Assembly (NCBI RefSeq): GCF_000368145.1
Contig: NZ_KB849283.1
Span: 956,324 to 1,020,323 of the forward strand
DNA: 64,000 nucleotides
Direction: 5' to 3'
Source: Acinetobacter guillouiae CIP 63.46
GTDB lineage: Bacteria > Pseudomonadota > Gammaproteobacteria > Pseudomonadales > Moraxellaceae
The position numbers and the translations under genes are program-made. The notes under the pieces were generated by a model that worked only from the letters and a program-made list of their open reading frames with translations, was not told where the DNA came from and made no database searches. Below, in pieces: positions 37,336-46,289 of the stretch. How positions within the stretch are numbered: position 1 is the stretch's first letter; each line of letters begins with the position of its first letter.

Positions 37336-38739
37336 ATGTATAAATCTGAACAACTGGCCCATAGCCTAAAATTATTGATTGAAAATGGGACGTGGAAAGC
37401 ACATGAAAAGTTACCCTCACTACGTCAACAGGTTGAACAATCAGGTTTAAGCCTGATTACGGTGATGAATGCTTATCAAGAGCTCGAAGCGCAAGGCCTG
37501 ATTTATTCAAAAGAAAAGTCTGGGTATTTTGTTGTAGAACAAAGCTCAGATCACCCCACTACATTACATGTGATTAATGAAACAGTTGAAATTAACTCCG
37601 TTGTTTTTAAATATTTAAAATCAACACAATCTGAACACATTATCCCTTTAGGTTCTGCCTTTCCCAATAGCCAATTGCTCTACTCCGCTAAACTGATACA
37701 AACGCTTGGACAACTTGCTCGACAACGGCGTAGCTATGAACAAACACCCAGCCTCCCACCTGGAAATTATCAACTGAGAAAAATTATTGCTCAAAAATAT
37801 GCTATGCAAGGTATCCCCACTGATCCATCTGATATTGTGATTACATCTGGAGGTTTAGATGCTTTAAATCTTTCATTGCAAGCACTTACACAAGCTGGAG
37901 ACTATATTTTATTACAACAGACGATTTTTTATGGTGCATGGCAAGCGGCTGAACGACTTGGATTAAAAGTAATTACCATCCCAGAACATCCTGAACATGG
38001 CATTGATTTAGACGCATTCGAACAGGCAATTTTAAAATATCCAATTAAAGTATGTCTGATGATGTTAAATGGTCAAAATCCAATTGGCTTTACTGTGAGT
38101 GACGAAATTAAATTAAAATTGGCGAAGTTACTCAACCAATATCAGATTTATTTGATTGAAGATGATGTCTATGAAGAACTTTACTATGATCAGAAAAAAC
38201 CCCTCTCAATGAAGTATTTTGATCAACAAAATTGGGTACTACATTGTTCTTCTTTTTCAAAAACATTAGGTGCAGGTTTTCGTATCGGTTGGGTCTATGC
38301 AGGTAAATTCTCTGAACATATTCAACACACTCAACTTATGAGCACCCTTTCAGTCAACTCATTTATCCAAAATGCCTTGGTTGAATACCTCTCTCATCGT
38401 CATTATGAAAAACATTTAAAAACTTTACGATCCACCTTACAACGTTATAAAAAACAATATTTTAATTATTTAAAAACCCATTTACCTGAGCAATGCCATG
38501 TCAATTATTATCCTTCCGGATACTTTCTATGGATTGAATTGCCTGAACAAGTCGATAGTAATGAGATCTATCAGCACATGTTAGAACACGGTGTTAGTGT
38601 CGCGCCGAGCAGCTTATTTAATATTAGCAATCAACAAAATCACTTTATTCGGATGAATTGTTCATTTGAAATGAATGAAAAGATTCAAAATGCATTAAAC
38701 CAATTGATTTATATTATTGGTAAATCAGTGACGACATAA
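37336..38739 (+). CDS. MocR-like PLP-dependent GntR family regulator / aminotransferase
   Basis: 467 residues. The N-terminal GntR winged helix (about 1-70) reads KLPSLRQQVEQSGLSLITVM and AYQELEAQGLIYSKEKSGYF. After a linker comes a fold-type I aminotransferase domain, with SGGLDALNLSLQAL, MLNGQNPIGFTVS, DDVYEELYYD and the PLP lysine in HCSSFSKTLGAGFRIGW. MocR proteins use the PLP domain as a sensor rather than as an enzyme. The target is unknown; the inverted repeat just upstream may be its own site. It lies divergent to an uncharacterised gene. Confidence 0.9.
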   Translation: MYKSEQLAHSLKLLIENGTWKAHEKLPSLRQQVEQSGLSLITVMNAYQELEAQGLIYSKEKSGYFVVEQSSDHPTTLHVINETVEINSVVFKYLKSTQSEHIIPLGSAFPNSQLLYSAKLIQTLGQLARQRRSYEQTPSLPPGNYQLRKIIAQKYAMQGIPTDPSDIVITSGGLDALNLSLQALTQAGDYILLQQTIFYGAWQAAERLGLKVITIPEHPEHGIDLDAFEQAILKYPIKVCLMMLNGQNPIGFTVSDEIKLKLAKLLNQYQIYLIEDDVYEELYYDQKKPLSMKYFDQQNWVLHCSSFSKTLGAGFRIGWVYAGKFSEHIQHTQLMSTLSVNSFIQNALVEYLSHRHYEKHLKTLRSTLQRYKKQYFNYLKTHLPEQCHVNYYPSGYFLWIELPEQVDSNEIYQHMLEHGVSVAPSSLFNISNQQNHFIRMNCSFEMNEKIQNALNQLIYIIGKSVTT

Positions 38740-38749
38740 GCTGAATTTT

Positions 38750-38785
38750 TATAACAGATTCATCATTGCTTACTTATCTGTTATA
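38750..38785 (+). terminator. Terminator after the MocR gene
   Basis: A 10-bp stem (TATAACAGAT with its complement at 38776-38785) and a 16-nt loop, followed by G and seven T. The arms repeat those of the inverted repeat upstream of the gene. Confidence 0.75.
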
Positions 38786-38868
38786 GTTTTTTTCTAATTT
38801 TTTGTATCTACAGTGTGAACACTTTTCTATCCATAATGAATCTATATTAAGCAGAAAGAGATTTTGCG

Positions 38869-39027
38869 ATGAATGATGACAAAAGCCCTAAAAAACCACA
38901 ATATGCTGATAGCTCGATTTCAGACAAAGCCTTTAAACGCATGATCATCTGGTTTTTTATCTACTGTAGCCTGTTTTGTATTGGTGTTATTGTCACAATC
39001 GGTGCAGATCACGCTGCTTTAAACTAG
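38869..39027 (+). CDS. 52-residue single-pass membrane protein
   Basis: Charged N-terminus (MNDDKSPKKPQYADSSISDK), then one transmembrane helix at about residues 25-46 (MIIWFFIYCSLFCIGVIVTI) and a short tail. AGAAAGAG precedes the ATG and a strong terminator follows. I do not recognise a family. The composition resembles Acinetobacter small inner-membrane proteins such as the one at 2088-2234. Confidence 0.6.
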   Translation: MNDDKSPKKPQYADSSISDKAFKRMIIWFFIYCSLFCIGVIVTIGADHAALN

Positions 39028-39058
39028 ATCTCAATTGATTTAAAAAGATACGATTGAT

Positions 39059-39088
39059 AAAACACTCACTTAATCAAGTGAGTGTTTT
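39059..39088. terminator. Bidirectional terminator
   Basis: A 13-bp perfect stem (AAAACACTCACTT with its complement at 39076-39088) and a 4-nt loop, followed by T on the plus strand. It serves the small membrane protein gene and overlaps the last codons of the leftward DUF2520 gene. Confidence 0.88.
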
Positions 39089-39849
39089 TTCTGTATCTGT
39101 TGGCTTAAAAGTGTATAGGCATCTTTAAGATCTTCCCGCCCCATATCCTGTAACATGCGCTGATGCATATTTAAAATATTCACATCTCCACGCCTTGCAG
39201 GACCCGTCTGCATTGTTTCAGGATCATTTTGAGTGGCTTTTTTTGCTGTTTCCAAAATTAATGGATACAGTAAATTAAAATCGACCTGCTGGGCATCGAC
39301 CACTTGTTTAGCCATGTCATAACAATAATTTGTAAAATTACAGGCAAATACCCCTCCCAGATGTAAGCTCAGCCGCTGCGCTGAATTATATGGATAAACC
39401 TGATTACTTAGACTATTTGCTAGCGTCGTTAAAGTAGACAAATCCTCTTGCAAAGCCGTTTCAATAAACAACGGGGTATTCTGCCAATCCACTTCACGTT
39501 CAAAGCTAAAAGTTTGTAAGGGATAAAAAACCCCAGATTTTACATGGTGTTCAGTCAATATATTGAGGTTGGTACTGCCAGAAGTATGAACAATCAAAAC
39601 ATCCGAAAGTTGTGAATGAATCATTTGGATGACTTGAGCAATGGCTTGGTCACTCACCGCAATAATTAATAAATCAATTTCAGGTTCTATACAATGCACA
39701 ACATCAATTGCCTGAGCATTCACCTGCTGGGCTAAGCTGTGTGCATTGTTTAAATTACGACTATAAATCTGAACAATATGATGTTGTTTTGACAGTGCTT
39801 TTGCAAAATGTGTAGCAACACGACCTGAACCAACAATACTAATACGCAT
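39070..39849 (-). CDS. Rossmann-like/DUF2520 domain protein
   Basis: 259 residues. The N-terminal NAD(P)-binding motif reads ISIVGSGRVATHFAKAL (GxGxxA). The second domain is the DUF2520 helical region, with FYPLQTFSFEREVDW, LHLGGVFACNFTNYCY and GPARRGDVNILNMHQRML. The fold resembles ketopantoate reductase or 6-phosphogluconate dehydrogenase-like enzymes, but the reaction is not known. It is leftward and single, and its stop codon lies inside a terminator hairpin. Confidence 0.88.
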   Translation of the reverse strand: MRISIVGSGRVATHFAKALSKQHHIVQIYSRNLNNAHSLAQQVNAQAIDVVHCIEPEIDLLIIAVSDQAIAQVIQMIHSQLSDVLIVHTSGSTNLNILTEHHVKSGVFYPLQTFSFEREVDWQNTPLFIETALQEDLSTLTTLANSLSNQVYPYNSAQRLSLHLGGVFACNFTNYCYDMAKQVVDAQQVDFNLLYPLILETAKKATQNDPETMQTGPARRGDVNILNMHQRMLQDMGREDLKDAYTLLSQQIQKKHSLD

Positions 39850-39937
39850 ATCAACATCTAAAACTTTAAATATAGTTACAGCATGCCAATAAAAAAGGGA
39901 TGAATCAATTCATCCCTCTCAGATTATGATGATTACA

Positions 39938-40972
39938 TCAATTTAATGCATTGTTTAAATAAATAATTCGCTCAGCGGTACGTTTATTAAAACACTTGGT
40001 ATATTGCATCTCTTTATTTTGTTGAGACATCGCATCATCCCAATATTGACGTTGTTGCTGATAGGTTTCAATTTCACTGTCTGGAATATCACCAAAACTT
40101 TTCTGTGAAATGACTTTACAATCAACATCACGTTTTTCAAACCATTCTGTTTGATCTTGCTTAAATTGTGCTTTTTGTTCATCACTCAAACTATCCCAAG
40201 TCTGGTTTAAACGATCAACTTGTTTGAGCTTTTCTTCATCTAGCTCTTTTTTGCGGATATCCATGGCTTTTTGTGCAAGCGCTGTTTGCTCTGCATTTTC
40301 AATTTGGTTGACCTGCTCGCGTTCACGCATATCTTTATTTTCTTTCATATAGGCTGCGTATTGTACCGCTTTTACCGTAACAAAAGTTACCCCTTGAATA
40401 ACTGCATCCTGATTAAGCACATCAAGGGTTAAACCATCTTTGTCTGTTTTCACAACATTATAGTTAAACTTGCCTTTTAGCTGATCATTGGCCAATACCA
40501 ATTTAGATTCACCAGCTTCGATATACTCACGTATACTACGATACCCATCACCTTCACATCCCTCCTCACAATCTTGCCCAAATTCTGCATATGAATTTTC
40601 AGCACGCTGTTGTAAGCCTTTCGGGAATTGAACCACTAACTGACTTTCACATTCCAGTTGATTAGTTTTAGACGAGTCTTCAGTGATCGTACGAACATTC
40701 TTCACTTCAAACTTTAAAGCATTGTTAATTTTCTGAAGTAGTGCTTGGTCAGCTTCATAACCAGAATTTTTAATATTGTCTGCGACTTCACGCAAATACT
40801 CATCTTTCAAATATTTTTGAATTTGATTGATATTATCTTGATTGGTACAACTCCACTCTGCTAGTTCAGAATTACCTTCATCTTTTTTCTTTTTGAAGTA
40901 ATCACAGCCTGACAGCATCAAGGTACTCGAAATCGCAGCAATCATAAATAATGGGTTTAATGATTTATTCAT
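39938..40972 (-). CDS. Lipoprotein with LprI/DUF1311-like C-terminus
   Basis: 344 residues. The signal peptide ends in the lipobox LMLSGC (Cys23), then a KKKKDEG linker. The C-terminal third (WDSLSDEQKAQFKQDQTEWF, then KRDVDC and CFNKRTAERIIYLNNAL) follows the DUF1311/LprI pattern, a fold found in periplasmic lysozyme-inhibitor-type proteins. The middle has a Glu/Lys/Gln-rich helix that may form a coiled coil. It is probably anchored in the outer membrane facing the periplasm. The function is inferred weakly. Confidence 0.75.
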   Translation of the reverse strand: MNKSLNPLFMIAAISSTLMLSGCDYFKKKKDEGNSELAEWSCTNQDNINQIQKYLKDEYLREVADNIKNSGYEADQALLQKINNALKFEVKNVRTITEDSSKTNQLECESQLVVQFPKGLQQRAENSYAEFGQDCEEGCEGDGYRSIREYIEAGESKLVLANDQLKGKFNYNVVKTDKDGLTLDVLNQDAVIQGVTFVTVKAVQYAAYMKENKDMREREQVNQIENAEQTALAQKAMDIRKKELDEEKLKQVDRLNQTWDSLSDEQKAQFKQDQTEWFEKRDVDCKVISQKSFGDIPDSEIETYQQQRQYWDDAMSQQNKEMQYTKCFNKRTAERIIYLNNALN

Positions 40973-41040
40973 TGTTTATCCGATCATATTTTTATGTGGG
41001 TCATTTAACCAAATAATTGAAGAATTTTCGAGTAAAAAAT

Positions 41041-41070
41041 AAAAAGCTTCTGGATATTCAGAAGCTTTTT
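41041..41070. terminator. Terminator upstream of the lipoprotein gene, after the OmpA-like gene
   Basis: A 12-bp perfect stem (AAAAAGCTTCTG with its complement at 41059-41070) and a 6-nt loop with A/T runs on both sides. It ends the leftward OmpA-like gene. Confidence 0.88.
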
Positions 41071-41116
41071 ATACAATTTATGTGCGTTTTGGCACAGAGC
41101 ATCTAACTAAAAGGGA

Positions 41117-42667
41117 TTATGGCGTCGTTGCACCAAGTACTTCAAACTCAATACGGCGGTTTTTAAATTGCCCTTCTTTGGTTGAATTATCTGCAATTGG
41201 ATTGTCTTGACCATGTCCTTCAGCAGTTAACTGTGAAGTATGTACGCCCTTTTCAACCAAATATGCAACAACCGATTTTGCACGTTTTTCAGATAATTTT
41301 TTGTTTGAATCCGCATTCCCAACATTATCGGTATAACCTTTAACCACAAGTTTTGCATCTGGTAGTTGTTTTAACAAATTCGCTGCCTTATCCAAAATCG
41401 CTTTATTGGCTTCTGGAATACCAGAAGAACCTGTCGCAAAATTAATCACCTGTAAATTCAATGCAGCGGCAATATCATTTACATTGGCTTTATCTGCCTG
41501 AATGCTTGAAAGTGCTTGGTCTGCTTGTGAATTACTTGTATCTACATTTGCAGCACTACTGGTTGGAGCTGCATTTGCATCGGCTGTTTGCTGTGCAGAA
41601 ATGTGTAGATTAGGAACAACAGCTTTTAACTCGTCTGCCAATTTTTGTGCTTGCGCTAAATCTGCTGTTTGAATGGTAAGTTGATCACCGATCCAAGCCA
41701 ATGAAATGTTTGGAATACCTTTAATTTTAGCCAACACCTGATCTACAGCATTTTGATCCGGCAAATCAGCGGCATAAGCACTGCTGGCTGTGAGTTGACA
41801 ATGATCGGTTTGACCAAACACAGAGGCAATACTGGTTTTTAAACTTTCCAATAAAGATTGACTGCTCGATTGTGCCTGACAACTTGCTAATTTACCTTCA
41901 GCATCTGTTGAAATTTGCAGTTCAGCGGCTTGCACATCAGCAACAGCTTGTGAAGCTCCACTGCTTACTGGATCACCCCCTACAGGTGGCTTGCTACTGC
42001 ACTGTTTAAATAACAATGCGGCCAATCCAGCAATCACCAACAAAGCAATAATTGGCAATAACCAATTGGATTTTTTAGGTTCATCTTGGATCGAATTTGT
42101 TGTGATTGTAGACGTATCAAGAGGTACTGGTGTTGGAGATACACTTTGTACAGGTATCGGTGCCACAGGTTCTACAGGGGGGATAACAGCCTCAGCCACG
42201 GGTGCAGCTTGCGTTGTGGCTGCGAAACCAAGACCGCCTACACTTAAGCCCAGTGTGGCAAATAATCCTGTTGCCCAAGCTGGCAAAGCATCTTGAATAT
42301 TGTTCCATTGCGCTTTGATAAAATCAAAAATTTCATGCTTACCATCTGAACCTGCTTGATCTGCAAGCAATGATAAAGTCGGAGCAATGGAATGGTTTAA
42401 TGTGGTTTCAATTTCTTGGGTCGGTGCATTGCCCGCAACCAGTCCTAAAAAATGCGCGACCGTTTCTGGTTGGTGACTGAAAATATCGCCTAAGCGAGGA
42501 TTTAGATTTTGTTGAAGTGTATTAATAAGTTCTGGTTTTGATTTTAAAACTGAGAGGAGAATGGGATAAAAGGCACTTAAAGCACCGATTTTTTCATCTT
42601 GAAACTGAAGATCACCCTGTAAAACTTTTGTGGTCACCCGTTCTTTTAGAAGCTCAATAATATTCAT
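41117..42667 (-). CDS. DUF937/OmpA-like fusion protein
   Basis: About 516 residues in four parts: an N-terminal DUF937/YidB-like helical domain (about 1-150); a Pro/Val-rich linker; one transmembrane helix at about residue 205-225 (NWLLPIIALLVIAGLAALLF); and a periplasmic part with a BON-like region (IPNISLAWIGDQLTIQT). It closes with an OmpA C-terminal peptidoglycan-binding domain, with INFATGSSGIPEANK, VVKGYTDNVGNADSNKKLSE, R-A and NRRIEFEV. There is no signal peptide, so it is an inner-membrane protein with a cytosolic DUF937 head and a peptidoglycan-binding tail. ATG 42667 is preferred over GTG 42679. Confidence 0.85.
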   Translation of the reverse strand: MNIIELLKERVTTKVLQGDLQFQDEKIGALSAFYPILLSVLKSKPELINTLQQNLNPRLGDIFSHQPETVAHFLGLVAGNAPTQEIETTLNHSIAPTLSLLADQAGSDGKHEIFDFIKAQWNNIQDALPAWATGLFATLGLSVGGLGFAATTQAAPVAEAVIPPVEPVAPIPVQSVSPTPVPLDTSTITTNSIQDEPKKSNWLLPIIALLVIAGLAALLFKQCSSKPPVGGDPVSSGASQAVADVQAAELQISTDAEGKLASCQAQSSSQSLLESLKTSIASVFGQTDHCQLTASSAYAADLPDQNAVDQVLAKIKGIPNISLAWIGDQLTIQTADLAQAQKLADELKAVVPNLHISAQQTADANAAPTSSAANVDTSNSQADQALSSIQADKANVNDIAAALNLQVINFATGSSGIPEANKAILDKAANLLKQLPDAKLVVKGYTDNVGNADSNKKLSEKRAKSVVAYLVEKGVHTSQLTAEGHGQDNPIADNSTKEGQFKNRRIEFEVLGATTP

Positions 42668-42801
42668 AATTTTGGACACTCCGATTTCATTGTTGTATTT
42701 GTCACATTAAAAATCATTTTATTGATCATTTTTTATTCTAGTGATTAAATTCTAATAGTTATAATAGCTTTTTGTAGCACAGCGTGTTCAATATCTATTT
42801 G

Positions 42802-42825
42802 AAAAGCCAGCTTATGCTGGCTTTT
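42802..42825. terminator. Hairpin after the pyrimidine operon
   Basis: A 10-bp perfect stem (AAAAGCCAGC with its complement at 42816-42825) and a 4-nt loop. It lies 36 bases past the stop of the dihydroorotase-like gene and also has a T run on the plus strand. Confidence 0.75.
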
Positions 42826-42860
42826 TGTTTCAATTTTTGCGCTTATGTAAATTTTACAGC

Positions 42861-44096
42861 TTAGGCAGTAAACGTTTGTAGCACTTTACCGACCATTTTT
42901 TGATTGATTAATGGCGTATTTTTTCCATGAGATAAAATACTGTCATTGTTAACAACCCATTCTAGATCTGGATCAACCAAAGCCCAACCCGACTCTTTGA
43001 CCCAACGATCCGTCATATTGGCCACTTTTGCAGGGGCAAGCGTAACTTTTTCAACCCATTCTAAAGGCTCAAACAAACCTTCACGAACCAATTGCACCCC
43101 AAAAGACACATAGGTATCAAATGCGCTAATACCGGGTAAAGTCTCGGCAAAAGGCGCTAATTTCGCAGAACCACTCAAAGGTTCATGATGGGTACAAATC
43201 GCATCAATCACACCGTCTTTGACACCTTGACGCAGTAATTCTTTGTCATTTTCAGCACGCAATGGTGGGCGCACATGTGCCAAAGAATTAAAACCATCAA
43301 TTAAGTGTTCTGTTAAATGCAATTGATGCATTGCAACATCTGCTGTCACAGGCAAACCTTTGTTTTTTGCAATTTTAATCAACTCTACAGATGCACCACT
43401 TGAAAGCAAACCAAAGTGCGCTTTGACGCTTGTGGCTTCAATCATCAACAGGTATTTCGCAATAGCAACAGTTTCAGCCAGTGCTGGAATCATCGGTAAA
43501 CCTTGGCGTGAGGCAATAAACCCCTCATGTACACAACCGTCTTTTGCGATCTGATGCTCTTCTGGATAAAACACTACGGTCATGTCTAAACCAGCCGCAT
43601 ATTCCAAGGTACGCAGAACCACATCATCATCTTTAAAAGTTGCATAGGCGTTTGAAACGGCAGTACAACCACCCTTTTTTAAACCTGCCATATTTGCGGG
43701 TTGTTTACCATTTAAACCTTGGGTTTGCGCACCAATCACTTGTAAATGAATACCACCATCTAACATGGCTTTTTCTACAAGTCCATGAATCAAAGCACCA
43801 TTGTCTTGCACGATCGGCTTTGAATCAGGTGGGGTAAATACATGCAAAATACCATTTTCACGTGCCGCTTTACCTTCTGACTTCAAGGTACCATGCTGTT
43901 GCTGACCTGGTTCACGTAATCGTGCACACAAATCCACCATGGTCGGTATCAACCATTTTCCTTGTCCATCAATGGTATCTACGACATTGGCAGATGATTC
44001 GACTATTTTTCCATGTTCAACATAAACCGTTTGTACAGTGTCAATTTTTTTGATTGGGTCTAAGACACGTACATTTTCAATTTTTACACTACTCAT
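42861..44096 (-). CDS. Inactive dihydroorotase-like protein (PyrC'/PyrX), aspartate transcarbamoylase partner
   Basis: 411 residues with the dihydroorotase fold. The canonical metal motif D-x-H-x-H-L-R-E-P-G reads VDLCARLREPG, so both histidines are gone (Cys57, Arg59). The metal lysine region is also altered, although late segments such as VTADVAMHQLHLTEH and DAICTHHEPL are kept. This is the non-catalytic pseudo-DHOase known in Pseudomonas, which is needed to assemble active dodecameric aspartate transcarbamoylase. It follows pyrB directly: the start codon lies 14 bases past the pyrB stop, with AAGGA before it. A separate active pyrC should exist elsewhere. Confidence 0.92.
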   Translation of the reverse strand: MSSVKIENVRVLDPIKKIDTVQTVYVEHGKIVESSANVVDTIDGQGKWLIPTMVDLCARLREPGQQQHGTLKSEGKAARENGILHVFTPPDSKPIVQDNGALIHGLVEKAMLDGGIHLQVIGAQTQGLNGKQPANMAGLKKGGCTAVSNAYATFKDDDVVLRTLEYAAGLDMTVVFYPEEHQIAKDGCVHEGFIASRQGLPMIPALAETVAIAKYLLMIEATSVKAHFGLLSSGASVELIKIAKNKGLPVTADVAMHQLHLTEHLIDGFNSLAHVRPPLRAENDKELLRQGVKDGVIDAICTHHEPLSGSAKLAPFAETLPGISAFDTYVSFGVQLVREGLFEPLEWVEKVTLAPAKVANMTDRWVKESGWALVDPDLEWVVNNDSILSHGKNTPLINQKMVGKVLQTFTA

Positions 44097-44112
44097 GACT
44101 TTATCCTTAACC

Positions 44113-45129
44113 TTAAACTGCAATTGCTTCTAACAAACCTTTCTCTTGCAACTGACCTTGCATTGCCAAAGCCAAAACAGCCATTCGCACTGCAATACCA
44201 TTGGTCACTTGATGCAAAATTACCGACTGTGCACCATCAGCAATACTAGAATCAATCTCTACACCGCGGTTCATAGGTCCCGGATGCATAACAATACAAT
44301 CAGGTTTAGCCATGGCAAGCCGATCTTTATTTAAACCATACATTTTGTAAAATTCAGCTTGTGACGACAAAGCTGGTGAATCAATACGTTCATTTTGAAT
44401 ACGTAGAGTAATGATCACATCACAGTCTTTAATGCCTTCATCCATTTTATTGAACAAGCGAACGCCTTCACCATACTCATCAAAACCACACGGAAGCAAA
44501 GTGTTTGGTGCAATCACACGAATATCTTTACAACCTAAAGTCTGTAACGCTGCGATATCTGAACGTGCCACACGCGAATGCTTAATATCACCAATAATCG
44601 CCAGACTAATGTCTTCAAAATTCTTTTTTGTTTCACGGCGAATGGTTAACATATCTAACATTGCTTGAGTTGGATGAGCATGACGCCCATCTCCAGCATT
44701 GATGATTGCAACGTGCGGACAAACTGTTTCAGCAATAAAATGCGCTGCGCCTGATGAAGAATGGCGTACAACAAAAATATCTGCTGCCATCGCTTCGAGG
44801 TTCCATAGCGTATCGCGCAATGTTTCCCCTTTTGAAGTACTTGATCGTGCAATATCAATATTCAATACATTTGCAGATAAGCGTTTTGCAGCCGCTTCAA
44901 AAGTAGTTCGTGTACGTGTCGAATTTTCAAAGAATAAGTTCATCACTGTACGACCTTCTAAAAGTGGTGTCGTTATCAGTTGATTTTGATCATTTATAAA
45001 GGAATGGGCTGTATCTAGAATTTTGGTGAGGGTTGCTTTAGAAAGACCTTCGATGGTCAGGAAATGCTTTAAGTTTCCGTCATTATTGAGTTGAATCTGA
45101 CTCGGTGTATGCAATGCCGCCAAGTGCAT
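44113..45129 (-). CDS. pyrB: Aspartate carbamoyltransferase catalytic subunit
   Basis: 338 residues. It joins carbamoyl phosphate and aspartate in pyrimidine synthesis. The carbamoyl-phosphate site [13 protein letters not shown] is perfect. [17 protein letters not shown], the [12 protein letters not shown] loop and [13 protein letters not shown] are the other signatures. The N-terminal extension before the catalytic core (about 20 residues) is typical of the pseudomonad class that works with a pseudo-DHOase instead of PyrI. It is the first gene of the two-gene operon. Confidence 0.97.
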   Translation of the reverse strand: MHLAALHTPSQIQLNNDGNLKHFLTIEGLSKATLTKILDTAHSFINDQNQLITTPLLEGRTVMNLFFENSTRTRTTFEAAAKRLSANVLNIDIARSSTSKGETLRDTLWNLEAMAADIFVVRHSSSGAAHFIAETVCPHVAIINAGDGRHAHPTQAMLDMLTIRRETKKNFEDISLAIIGDIKHSRVARSDIAALQTLGCKDIRVIAPNTLLPCGFDEYGEGVRLFNKMDEGIKDCDVIITLRIQNERIDSPALSSQAEFYKMYGLNKDRLAMAKPDCIVMHPGPMNRGVEIDSSIADGAQSVILHQVTNGIAVRMAVLALAMQGQLQEKGLLEAIAV

Positions 45130-45223
45130 GAGAGATTCCTTAGAGGTTAAGTTAACGTATTATACAGATTTTCTTTTTCTTTGGCAGTTGAAGTTTTGGA
45201 CAAATAGTCATAAAAGTCAGCGA

Positions 45224-45817
45224 TCAAATTTTAAATTTGATCTGCTTTAAGTCTGCCAGTTTGAGCGTTAAGTTCATCAATTTTTCTCGAAGTTGCTGAA
45301 TCATATTGAGGTAGTCAATATCTGATTGATCTTTTAACAGCTCAATATAAGCATCTATTCGCAGCAAGGCTTGATTACGCCATTTAAGTAATTCTGCTAT
45401 GGGATGGTGCTTTTGTGGATCAAAATCATGCAATTGATATTCCGATATTTGTATATTAGTTAATCTCTCATCATATTCTTTTACACGTTTTAAGCACTTT
45501 AAGGTATCTTCTAAACGAAAGCGGATCTCGTGTTCACAAAGAAATTTTAAATGTGGAAAATCCTTTTGAGCAGCAAAATATTGTGCCAATGGCAGAGTAA
45601 AATCCTCATAAGGATACCAACGCCCATGTGCACAGGAGATTAATTCTTTATATTTTTTCTGTTCAACCCACAGTTTAAACACAACAGCCTTTGCTTGATG
45701 ATAATGACTTAATCGCAGCTCAGTTTGTTGTGCCGACTCATCAGCCGTACCAACGTAAATCATTTGGTTGTTTTTTAAATATTTGCTAATTTCTGCATTG
45801 AATTTCGTATAACTCAA
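45224..45817 (-). CDS. Hypothetical protein, 197 residues
   Basis: I do not recognise a family. It is soluble, strongly charged and predominantly helical, with a C-terminal heptad-like stretch (DIDYLNMIQQLREKLMNLTL) that could form a coiled coil. There is no signal or membrane segment. It lies downstream of nothing obvious and is followed 94 bases later by pyrB, with the same direction but a likely separate promoter. Confidence 0.6.
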   Translation of the reverse strand: MSYTKFNAEISKYLKNNQMIYVGTADESAQQTELRLSHYHQAKAVVFKLWVEQKKYKELISCAHGRWYPYEDFTLPLAQYFAAQKDFPHLKFLCEHEIRFRLEDTLKCLKRVKEYDERLTNIQISEYQLHDFDPQKHHPIAELLKWRNQALLRIDAYIELLKDQSDIDYLNMIQQLREKLMNLTLKLADLKQIKFKI

Positions 45818-45929
45818 GTGATTGTCTCACAACTTATCCTCAGCTTAAAAATACTATAAATGAGTTTTAATTTTAATCACACTGTATCAATTAAGCTCTA
45901 ACACTATAGCTAGAGCTTATTGCCCCCAC

Positions 45930-46289
45930 TTATCTCAATGCACCAATATAGTGATGTGAAACTTGTGCTCGATAAATTTCTTCTTCTGTTGCACCAGAAA
46001 CATATGCGTCCTCGCTTTGTTCAACTTGCGTTGTCGTTACTGTATTCACAGAGGAAGCTGGTTGTTCCTGTTCTAATAAATGCTGTAAGCGCAAGGCATG
46101 ACGATTTAATTCTGGATCTTGAGTCGCCAATGACATATCAATCACATACTGTGCATAGCTTTTATTATCCACTAAATACATCACATCAATCACACGTCCT
46201 GTCACACGTCTTAATCGCGTTAAGATTAATGCCCCGATGGAAAACGCATCTGCATGTGCAATAAATCTGCTGTTGTTAATATCTTGCAT
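45930..46289 (-). CDS. Hypothetical protein, 119 residues
   Basis: I do not recognise a family. It begins MQDINNSRFIAHADAFSIGA, a helical domain with LILTRLRRVTGRVIDVMYLV, and ends in a Gln/Thr/Val-rich low-complexity stretch before a final helix with ISHHYIGAL-like character. ATG 46289 has GGGGA six bases upstream and is preferred over the longer frame to 46325. It is soluble and monocistronic. Confidence 0.6.
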   Translation of the reverse strand: MQDINNSRFIAHADAFSIGALILTRLRRVTGRVIDVMYLVDNKSYAQYVIDMSLATQDPELNRHALRLQHLLEQEQPASSVNTVTTTQVEQSEDAYVSGATEEEIYRAQVSHHYIGALR

